Assembly (NCBI GenBank): GCA_032622095.1
Contig: CP136061.1
Location: forward strand, 16,990,440-17,054,439
Source: Siphonodentalium dalli
Taxonomy: Eukaryota; Mollusca; Scaphopoda; Gadilida; Siphonodentaliidae
Direction: 5' to 3'
Length of the DNA: 64,000 nucleotides
Position 1 is the first letter of the stretch. Each line of letters starts with the position of its first letter. The position numbers and the translations under genes are program-made. The notes below the pieces were generated by a model. That model saw only the letters and a program-made list of their open reading frames with translations. It was not told the DNA's origin and ran no database searches. Below are positions 41,701 to 53,700 of the stretch, in pieces.

Positions 41701-44700
41701 GATAATAAGGTTATCCCTTTATATACTAAAGCATCATTGATGAGTAGTTATCCCATAGGAAATGTTCAGATAATAAGTTTAACCCTTTCTATACTAAAGC
41801 ATCATTGGTGAGTAGTTATTCCATAGGAAATGTTGAGATAATAAGTTTAACCCTTTCTATACTAAAGCATCATTGATGAGTAGTTATTCCATAAGAAATG
41901 TTCTGATAATAAGTTTAACCCTTTCTATACTAAAGCATCATTGATGAGTAGTTATCCCTCAGGATATGTTCAGATAATAAGTTTAACCCTTTCTATACTA
42001 AAGCATCATTGATGAGTAGTTATCCCTTAGGAAATGTTCAGATAATAAGTTTAACCCTTTCTATACTAAAGTATCATTGATGAGTAGTTATCCCATAGGA
42101 AATGTTGAGATAATAAGTTTAACCCTTTCTATACTAAAGCATCATTGATAAGTAGTTATCCCTTAGGAAATGTTCAGATGATAAGTTAAAAAACCCTTTC
42201 TATACTGAAGAATCATTGATGAGTAGTTATCCCATAGGAAATGTTCAGATAATAAGTTTAACCCTTTCTATACTAAAGCATCATTGATGAGTAGTTATCC
42301 CTTAGGAAATGTTCAGATAATAAGTTTAACCCTTTCTATAATAAAGCTTATATTACATGTATATTATATCCCTCCAAATGAATAATAGACCATTGAGATC
42401 TTTCCGATGAATGGCAACAAGCCATATTTCCGACTAAATCCTGAAAAATTACCCATAATTCTTCTGTGGTTAGGAGTCGATTATTTAGGGCATTACTGTA
42501 GGTTATACATTTTGTGGTTTCAAAAGCTGAAGAACGTATCATGTGGGAACTCTATATACTGGTAGGTCATTTGCCTTTCGACAGAAAATTGAAATAAATT
42601 TGAGTTGAAGATGAGTGCAAGACATACAGAGAAGAGCCTTCTTATCACACCTCATTAAATGCATTTCAATCGCACTACACTTCTATCACATTCCCTGTTT
42701 AGCTTTAACCCTTTACCCAACAGAACGGCCCTGTGCCAATGCATTCTCTTATATATGCGAGTCGACCATAGGTCGCCTCGCATATATAAGAGAATGCATT
42801 GGCTTAACACATATTAAAAATGATAAAATTGTCAAAGAATGTAGAAAAATATTATAAAAATTGTTAAAAAATGTAAGAAAAAATTATAAATTGTTAAAGA
42901 ATGTAAGAAAAATGGTAAAAAGTGTTAAAAAAAGATTTTTTTTTTAGGCCAATGCATTCTCTTATATATGCGAGGCGACTTATGGTCGACTCGCGTATAT
43001 AAGAGAATGCATTGGCACAGGGCATAACTGTAACCATCACAATGTGGTCAATGAACCGGTTCCAATGATATCCATATTTGTATGGTGTTAGTGAGACAGA
43101 CCGAAGATATTTTAGGCTGTTGAAGCTTTATTTGGGCGTTTTTGGCCGGTTTGTTGGGTAAAGGGTTAACTCAAAGATCTCGATGTTCTGGAATCTCATT
43201 GCAGACTAGGCTATTCTGGATGTTTTAGAGTCTCCATGTAGCTCCAGGGTCTGTTATTGATTCATACTTCTAATTCTCTTTGTGTGGAAGCGTCAAAATA
43301 GATCGAGAAAGAACAATTGAATTCCTTGTACTGTGATGAAATAATGGATTAATATGGTTATATATGTGTCAGAGAAAATTGTTGCTGCCACTGACATCCA
43401 ATTCCAAAAATACTTCTTAAGATTATCAATGCCATGGTGAGGGGGGGGGGGGGGCTATAGGAACATTGTATTTCTTGTACTGTTATGGTATAATGAATTA
43501 ATATAGTTAAATCTGTATGGTGAGGGGGGGGGGGGGTGCTATAGGAACATTGAAATCTTTGTATGGTGGGGATGGGGAGGGGGGGCTATAAAAACATTGA
43601 AAACTGTTCCAAAAATACAATGTACTTCTTATTCATGTATTCTCCATCATGTAATTTCTTATACTTTAATGGAATATTAATATAGTTATAAATATAAGTA
43701 TCTCTAGCAGAGAACATTGTTGTGATCTCTAGCATTCCATTCCAACATATTTTATATACAGTAAGCCAGCAATTCACAATACAGGGGTGGCTGGGAGAAT
43801 TGTTGGCTAGTGTATACTAAATGTACATGTATATGGAAGGCATGCTTGGAAGGAACATTGCATGATTGTACAGTAATGCCCTAAATAATTCACTCCTTAA
43901 CCACAGCAGAATTATGGGTAACTTTTCAGGATTTCGTCGGAAATATGGCTTTGATGAATGGCAACAAGCCATATTTCAGTGAGAGCTTTCCAAGGAATGG
44001 CAACAAGCTATATTTCCGACTAAATCCTGAAAAGTTACCCATAATTCTTATGTGGTTAAGGAGTCGATTATTTAGGGCATTACTGTCGTTCCGATGAATG
44101 GCAACTAAATCCTGAAAAGTTACCCATAATTCTGCTGTGTGATTAAGGAGTTGATTATTTAGGCATTACTGTCCTCTTATGGAGCATTGGTTTAATAACA
44201 ATAATTAATAACACCCTTGTTCCTAGAGTTAATGTGTTCCTGCTGTTTCATAATTACAAATCCCTACATTTTCCATCGCATCTTGTTGACGTAACACGAC
44301 GTAAATGACATTTGCTTCAACCATGAAACTGGAACTGTAAAATAAAGCATCGTCACACATGACAAAACAAGCTGAAAAATATTACAAAATTTGTCAAACT
44401 ATTTTTACAAATAGAAAACATGAAAATGTCCTTATTACCGCTATTCTCAAAGTAATTGACCAGAAAAACGGGGTGATACCCCGGTCATGACCGCGGTGAT
44501 ACCGGTAATAAACGGTAGCGGTATCGAGACGGTCATGGCGTGGAGTTACGGTATTGGGCGATAATGATACCGTGGTCTTTTAGCGGGCACCGCATTAATT
44601 TTGTTGAATACCGCGGTGATTTTCATGGAACTCTTTTAGGGGAGGTATTTACTCACACATACTTGTTCGCGTTAACAAGCGGTATCAGTACCGCGGTATT

Positions 44701-47673
44701 GGAGGATACCATGGTATAGTACCGCCATATTAACGGGGTGACACCACGTTATTGGTGGTCAATTACTTTAAGTATAGCGGTAAAATGTTATTTGTGGGAT
44801 CAGCCTAGAGGCCGACTTGGGTCCTTCCCCCTATTTGTCCTCTGGAATTCTGTCAGAGGACTATAGTAATAATCCTCTTCTGGCAGTCCGTACGTCGTAC
44901 TGTCCGTCCGTGCATCCTTCCATCCGGAACTATATCCGAGGTCTGTATTCTATCATTTTCTTGTAAATTTTTTTTAAACTTTGCACATATATCAACCAGC
45001 ATGGGAACCTATGCACCTGTGATTTTGGCACATTTACAAATACTGTACATGTATATCATCCTCATTTCCGATTGCACCCAAATTTTGACCATGTCCTGCG
45101 GCACATCTTAGAATAGGACACACAAAATTTCAGGCCAATCGATACAAGAAAACCTGAGATATAGCATGCTTTCTAAGGGTCATAAAAGCGAAATGGTTTT
45201 CCTCTGATAAGGGAGATGTAATAGCATATGGTGTGATATGTGTTTAGAGTTACGTCACTTGGATTGATAGTGCAATCGTTTAAATCCGTAAATTTTTTAA
45301 GGGCAATCTCCTTGTGGTTTTATAAATTGGCTCTTGTATGGCATAATACATATTGGATCATGGAAGGTGTAAAAAATTATCTTCAGACATTACAGTTACA
45401 GTATTGCCCTAAATAATCGACTCCTTAATCACAGCAGAAATATGGCTTGTTGCTGTGGTATCTTAACCGAACGGTGTCGTAACTCCACTGCAGTGACCAT
45501 CTCGATACCACTGTGGATAGTGTACATGTACACTACCGGTAAAACTGCGGTCATTACCAGGTTATCACCTCATTTTTCAAGTCAATTACATTGAGGATAG
45601 CGGTGTTGACTTCTCCCTGATAATTTAATAGTGAGAAGTGAATTCTCCCAGTTTTAAACTTCTTTGAAACACTGGTCCCTATGTTCTTCTCGCCTGGTCC
45701 CTTTGTTACTAAAGTTCTAGGCTGGTCCCTGTGTTATTAAAGTTTGATCACAATTGGTCTGTGGTTTTTACTCAAGCACACATTTCCTTATGTCACCGCT
45801 CAACCACAGCATCTACATGTATGCTGTGTATCTTTTGTTCATTACAATGCTTGTATGCGTGTGAAGGACCTTTCAACAATAATAACCTTTGATAGTGACA
45901 ATTTGCAGAAGTTCAATCATTTTCTTTTCACCTACAGTAATGCTCTAATTAATCGACTCCTTAAACACAGCAGAATTATGGGTAACTTTTCAGGATTTAG
46001 TCGGAAATATGGCGTGTTGCCATTCATTGGAAAGCTCTCGGGGAGAGCTTTCCGATGAATGGCAACAAGCCATATTTCCGACTAAATCCTGAAAAGTTAC
46101 CCATAATTCTGCTGTGGTTAAGAAGTCGCTTACTTAGAGCACTACTGTATATGTTTGGTGGGGGTTCCCCACTAAGGGATCTAATGCAACATATTTTACA
46201 TTACATGTGACAGACCTGGGGGACTTCCCTCAACAATAATAACCGGAGATTTATCTGGTAAAATGAGTGACCTGCTGGCCTATTTTATTCCAGGGACCAA
46301 CCTAGAGGGCGACTTGAGAGACATCTTCCCCCTAAAATCTCACAATTCTAAACCTCGTAGCTGGTCTCAGCATGACATGCATCTTTCTGGTAACATGAGT
46401 GACGAGACCTGTTGGCCGATTGTATTGTGTATAATTGATCAAGCGTAGTGTTGATTGACCTCCAAAACATCGTCTTGTCCCTGGGAACCACAATCTTGAA
46501 TTAGATCATTTACGGATACGATCGTGATCAATAACGTGTAAGAATTACTCCTTATGTTGGGAGTGAGGAAGTGTTATCAGATAATTGGATTACACTGTTG
46601 TAGGAACCCATAATATATGAACCAAAATCACATGATCATTAAATACAATGAACCATAGCTGCCGTGATGGTGTGGATTGAAATTGAAAAAGCCATTATTC
46701 CGTTCAATTGATTATTGAGTAATCTTAAGTATTCTAGAGAATGCCGAGTACACGATGTACTCATTACGATGATCGTTATTTGTTTGAATAGGTCGTCATT
46801 TCTAGTTTGATCAGAGTAGCATATTAAAGTAACATATCATGTTCACATGTGTAACTTTTTAAGATATGAATTTTACTAGTACATTTGTATATACATGTAC
46901 ATGTACTAGTACCAGTGAAAAAAATATTTAATGGGTTTCCATGCCTGAGCAATGTCAGGAGGTATTTAGATGTTTAGATGTCCTACACATAAAACTACTG
47001 TACTTAATAATACACCTCATGAAGGAATCTATACTATCTGAAGACCACATCAAACTTATTATATAACAATAAAAATGTCAAAATGATGACTTTAATCATA
47101 GCTGCAGAAGGGAGATTTTGGGAAGAGTATTCTCACCAACTATACAAATTAAGTGGAAATGAATAACTGCCATAAAAAGTACATGATCTGAACTAGTAAA
47201 AGGCTAGAATGGCAATTTAATTGAGTTCAATACTGCTTCAAGAATCTCAACATTACCTGTACCGGTATGTTAGTGTGTGCTAGAAAATTGTGAGAACCCA
47301 CTACCATGAATTTTTACATCAAGTAATTAGTCCGATGTACTAGTAGGTATGCATGTCAGTCCACTCAAGGTGGGAGCAATCAACAATAGGCCGTCAGTGT
47401 TAGAAATAGCTGCAGGTAATCTGGGAATTTGACTATGGACTTGTGAGTCGTGACCTATCAAAACATCGAACGCCTACTAGTTTGACTGTCAAAACTACTT
47501 TTGAACCTTCTCAATAGGTTTTTAGATTGAGATTTAGATATTTACCTTAGCATTTGACTTTAACCCTTTGAGTGCCAGGGGCCGATCTAATCGGCCCTAA
47601 ACCTACACAATAAGTCTGTTAAAGAATATAATAAAATATATTAAAATTGTAAAAAATTGTAAAAAAAAAAAAG

Positions 47674-47709
<36 letters not shown>

Positions 47710-50700
47710 AAATGGACCTACACAGAAAACTACTTAACATGTGTACATGTAATTGTTAAGCTAGTACACCACATGAAGGAATCTATGATATCTGAAGACC
47801 ACATCAAGCATATTATATAACAATAAAAATGTCAAAATGATGACTTTAATCATAGTTTTAGAAGAGAAATTTTGGGAACAACAGTCTCAGCAAGTATACA
47901 AATTGGGTGGAAATGAATAAACTGCTATAAAAGCTAGTGAAATGCTCCAATGGCAATTTAATTTATTTCAGAATTTCAACATTATTCTGGGAATCTAAAT
48001 AAAAAATGAATAAAGTTTTGTAAATATTGGTCTGGAACCTTGAATATATCTTCAAAGAATATTTTTATTCAATTCTTGCAGTCAATATGAAACTGTTACG
48101 CCGAAGGAGGACCCAACAGTGAAAGAAGTGACGTACGTTCTCAGAGAATGGAGTGTCATATGGAAGAAACTGTTTGTGGTGAGTAGACCATCGAGTCATC
48201 GCCGACATTGTCAGGGTTAATGGACTCGCTACTGGACACAGGGTTTGTACGTGGGTCTGGAATCCTGGAAAAGTTATTGAATTTGAAAATTCTGGAAAAT
48301 GGGACCTTTTTTCACCCTACTATGGGAAAAGTCTTGAAAATAAGCTACCCCGAGATTCAAGGTCTTGAAAAGTCATGGAATATCTTATGTAAATAAACGC
48401 TGTTACTTTCCGATCTTATCGTGTAAGCTTGCGATACCATCTCCGTAGTCATAGTTGAACTACATGTTTTACGGTATGCCGATACACGAATTGTCTCCCT
48501 TACCGGAACTCCTGTTTGACCGCTAAATATATCAGAATTTGACCTAAATAGTAATAGTAAACAAATATGCCTGGAAACTGTCTTCCGTGACAAATGGGTC
48601 ACGGATACGCGGTTTGAAGCATGGATAGATCGGGTACCAGACATATGTGTGCTCTGTTTAAACAACCTGGAAATTTATATATTGGTCTTCCTCATTGTTT
48701 AGCTAGGTACGAGGTATGGAAAAGTTATGGAATTTTTTCACTGAAAACTCTTGGAAAATTTGTCCGAAAGTCTTGAAAAAGTATGGAAAAGTTATGGAAT
48801 TTTACTCTCAGCTAGGTGTATGAACCCTGGGACATTTGTAAACTAGATGGTCGAGCACATAGCTAACCAGCTAAGTTAGATAACTCTATAAACAAGAAGT
48901 ATTATTGTAATTTCAGCAATGACTGATGCCTCTATACATCAAGATTCATCCAAGATAGATAACTCTATAAAGCATAAATTTTATTGTAATTTCAGCAACG
49001 ACAGACCCCTCAATACATCCGGATTCAGCTTTTGATGAAGCACCTGATTGAACTGCGGCAGCAACTGGCATCAACGAAACTCACCGAGGTTCACAAAAAA
49101 GTTGTCAAACAGGAAATTGTCTCCAAAATTGACTCAGGAAATAGGTAACTTATTTCATATATCTTACATCAGGGTGGCACAATATTCCCATGGTTTCGGT
49201 TTGACCCTTTCTTTAACTCTTTACCCAACAGGACGGCCCTGTGCCAATGCATTCTCTTATATATGCGAGTCAACCGTAGGTCGCCTCGCATATATAAGAG
49301 AATGCATTGGCTTAACACATATTAAAAATGATAAAATTGTCAAAGAATGTAGAAAAATATTATAGAAATTGTTAAAGAATGTAAGAAAAAATGGTAAAAA
49401 GTGTTAAAAATTTTTTTTTTTAGGCCAATGCATTCTCTTATATATGCGAGGCGACCTATGGTCGACTCGCATATATAAGAGAATGCATTGGCACAGGGCA
49501 TAACTGTAACCGTCACAATGTGGTCACTGAACCGGTTCCAATGATATCCATATTTGTATGGTGTTATTGAGACAGACCGAAGATATTTTAGGCTGTTGAA
49601 GCTTTATTTGGGCGTTTTGTTGGGTAAAGAGTTAATAAATACTCATTTGCAAGCAGTTCCCTTGGGATATGTTGAGATAATAATTTCAACAAATGGTCAC
49701 AACTCACAGGGACCAGCCTGGAGGTTTCAAATTTGGAGAAGTCACTTCGCGCTGTTTGGTTATCAAGGAGAAGTTGACTGTTATCAGGGAGAAGTAATGG
49801 CTGAAGTTCAGGTTACACCTCAACATCACCCTTCTATGATCCATTAATTATTATGCAACACAAGAGCCCATTTGTAAAACCACTAGTGTGAATAAGAACA
49901 CTGTTATAATCAGTAAATATACTTTAACCCTTTGAGTGCCAGGGCCGATTTTTGTATCAACCCATATACCCTGTGCCAATGCATTCTCTTATATATGCGA
50001 GTCGACCATAGGTCGCCTCGCATATATAAGAGAATGCATTGGCCTAACAATTTTTCATCATTTGTTATTATTTTTTTATTTTTTTTTACAATTTTAATAA
50101 TTTAAAAAAAATCTAAAAAAAAAAAATGTTTTTTATTTTTTTTAGGGCCGATTTTACAGACCGTAAATTAGGGCCGATGAGATCGGCCCCTGGCACTGAA
50201 AGGGTTAAATATGATGTTGGGACATATACATGCTGGTATATGAGAGAGAAGTTACCTCTCCCTGGGACAAATACATGTATAGGGAGAAGTGGCACATTTT
50301 AGGGACTAATAGTTGCCCTCTAGGCCGTTAGATAAACTTATTATCGCAACATTTCTTGCAAAATATGAATCCTTCTGTATTTTATTTATTAGTTCCCTTG
50401 AGAAAATTTCAGATAATAAGTTCAACAAACATTTCATTTGTTGAACTTATTATCTGAACATTTCCCACCAATGTATAAGCATCTTTCTGCACTATAATAT
50501 ATTATCAATTGTCTGCCTGTTGTCTGCTCATTTTCATGAACACCCCTCCAAATGAATAATAGGCCATTCCAATGTTTATATTTATAACTGTCAGGAGAAT
50601 CCATGTAGGATGGAAAGGGTTTAAATGGTTTCATGGCTCAGACGCTCTCCTCTCTGCTACAGTAATGCCCAAAGTAATTGACCACTTAACCACAGCAGAA

Positions 50701-53700
50701 TTATGGGTAATTTTTCAGGATTTAGTCGGAAATATGGCTTGTTGCCATTTATCGGAAAGCTCTCAGCGAGGGTTCCATTGTTCTGTTCCGCTTTTCCATT
50801 CTAGAGTTATTCATCTTTGTTTATCTGGAAATGTTGGCTGTTTGGTCCATCCGATGTCTGTTCAGGTCATAACTTGAACAGTAATGCTCGGATCTCAATG
50901 AAATTTTGTATGGATGTTCACCACTATGAGGACATTAAATGGCACATTCAACGGTTAGGTTTTGGTTTTTTGTTCTATAGTTATTCATCTTTGTTTATAT
51001 GAAAATGTTGATTTTTGGGTCCATCTGTCTGAGTATAGCAGTCATAAGTTATAGATATGCCCACACTAGGGGGTATGCCACAAGGGGGTATGCACCGGAC
51101 GACAGTCCATCTCTTGTTATTTCTGATACTAGCAATAATGACTTTCGATGGTTAGATATATAATCCCCTGATAATCCCGGCGAATAATAGGCGACTTCAA
51201 AAATTGTGCCGGGGTTGAATGTGAACAACTTCTTTGATCAGAAAGGGATATTTTAAGGAAATGTTTCACCAAATGGTTCAGAGAGATTGGACAACAACAT
51301 TATCAGGGTTCCCGCGGGTACTTGAATATACTTGAACGTACTTGAATTTGAAAATTATTTTTCCAGAGCCTTGAATTCCACTGATGATTTTGATTTGCCG
51401 ACTGCATCGTCTGTTCAGAATGTAAAAAAAAACAAACAAATAGGCGATAAATTAAATTAAATAAAATGTCAAAACGCAGACAATGTTGGTTCCAATCTCG
51501 ATGGAAAACACAAGCAGATTATAGTGCATGGTTACAGGAGATTCCCCCAAATGTTCATGCCGCGAGATGCAAGATATGCATGAGGGAAATCAACATTGGA
51601 AAGATGGGTGAGCATGCGTTATGATCGCACATTAATAGCAGCAAACACACGAAGGCCACCAATGACGTCAACCGAACACTGACATTGTCAATGCAAGCAC
51701 GGGAACCTTTTTTATACCCCCCGCAACGAAGTTAGGGGGGGGTATACTGGAGTCAGCTTGTCCGTCCGTCGTCCGTCCGTCGTCTGTCGTCCGTCGTCTG
51801 TCCGTGGACACAAATTTGTCCGGAGTTTTTCTCAGTCGTTTTTTGATCAATTTCCGTGAAACTTGGCACAGACATCAACCACCATGGGAACCTGTGCACC
51901 TGCGATTATGACGTCTGTCAGACTTTTTTTGGTGGAGTTATCCCCCCTTTTTCGACTTAGAAAATTTTCGCAACATGTATACTTTTGTCCGAGCTTTTAT
52001 TCTTACATTTTTTGCTCAATTTTTTTAAAACGTGGCACAGATATTTAGTACCATGGGAACTTGTGCACCTGCGATTATGACGTCTGTCCGACATTTTTTG
52101 GTGGAGTTATCCACCTTTTTCGACTTAGAAACTTTTTTTTCAACATGCATAATTTTGTCCGAGCTTTTATTCCTACATTTTTCGGTCAATGTTTTTTAAT
52201 CTTGGCACTGATATTTAGTACCATGGGAACCTGTGCACCTGCGATTATGACGTCTGTCCGACATTTTTTGTGTGGAGTTATTCCCCTTTTTCGACTTAGA
52301 ATTTTTTTCGCAACATACATAATTTTGTCCAAGGTTTTATTCCTACATTTTTCGGTCAATAGGTTTAAGATTAGGGTTATGGTTGTACACCTGCAATGGG
52401 AACTGTTATTTTATTATTTTAACTAAATGTTTACTGACATGTGAAACATTTAGTATTTTAAAAACAGGGGGGTATCCGTAGTCCCATTGGGACAGTCACA
52501 CCTCTAGTTCAACACAGGTTCAACAGTCACCACAACAACTAAAAGTCATGCTCTACAATCATTCCAAAATTAGTGAGCCAGGGAATAAATGTTGAGCATA
52601 TCACTAGTTTAGAACCTATGAAAACATTCAATCAAGTAACTTTACTGAACAATCATAGTTATAGTGTAGCCAGATGGATTTCCACTTCAACCTTTGGCAG
52701 TTGAAGTGCAACTCTATCTGGCTACACTATAACTACCAGTATGTTTGTTCAGTAAATGGGGGGGGGGGGGGTGGTATCAGTAGTTCATACCTGGTATGTA
52801 GTCAGAAATACATGCATATGGGTAGAGAAAAGCCCCTGCACTATATTATCCAATTTACAATTATCTTCAGATTATGGGGCTGGAAACTTTGCCTCCACTC
52901 TACTTACTTTTACTAAAGTGAGCATATTTGATAATTGTTTTAATAAATTGAAAGAGATAGTTACATACCGGTATTCCTAACCCTAGAGAAACAAACAAAA
53001 TATTGTTTTAATGCTGCTAATATAATACAGTATGTAGTATTGCTGTTTTTCTCTACTCATAAAATTCTGATTTCATCTTGTATTCACAAATACTTGCTAT
53101 TGACTACAGTTACATATATACTAAGTACTATACTCTTTGAGGTAATATGATCAATGGTAACCCAGTGTCCTTGAAAACCCTTGATTTTCGAGTATATACA
53201 TCCTTGAAAACCCTTGAATTTCGACCCCTACACTACTTGAAAACCCTTGAATTTGATATTAAAGTAGGTGCAAGAACCATGATTATGACAGATATATTTT
53301 AATATATTTTTTGGCAAAACAAGTTAAATTATCACCGGTAAATCTCAGTTTGGTCAAATTTGGAAGGCGACTTCGTTTTCGCCTCGTGGACGTCCGAGGG
53401 CGGAAGGCGAGAAGGCGAGAACTTCGCCCGAGTCGTCTCCTAGCTTGGGGCCTGCTGCAGTCCACATTTATTCGAAAAATGTTTAAAATGAAAACAATTT
53501 CATCTACAAAAGCCTTTAAATAGTGTGTCTGTCATTTGCAGAATGAGGTCCCCAGAGGGTGAATTTAGTGATGCTACCCTGCTATGCGGGGTAGCATCAC
53601 TAAATTCACCCTCTGGGGACCTCATTCTGCAAATGACAGACACGCTATTTCAAGGCTTACATCTACACAATGTAATGCCTTCACCCTACTTTTTCTTATA

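Larger units (their letters stand above)
51304..53281 (+). mobile_element. hAT-like transposon remnant with nested elements
   Basis: Left end CAGGGTTCCCGCGGGTACTT is hAT-like; the right end is placed near GTAGGTGCAAGAACCATG (53264-53281) because CTTGAA.ACCCTTGAATTT sub-terminal words (53170-53260) mirror ACTTGAAT at 51315-51350. A zinc-finger coding remnant lies at 51466-51700. A Helitron-like element (51706-52508) and a foldback (52636-52758) interrupt the body. No clean 8-bp duplication was found. Confidence 0.6.

Noticed and set aside
46263-46448. Open frame containing DIFPL, considered as the missing SH3 exon
   Set aside because: Lacks the Y-I-H-x-K continuation and correct phase; the true exon (GIFPATYIHIK) is at 35715-35770.
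48208-48396. Open frame directly after exon 5 as an alternative exon end
   Set aside because: It belongs to the hAT-like insertion at 48239-48829 and its sequence is not conserved with DOCK proteins.
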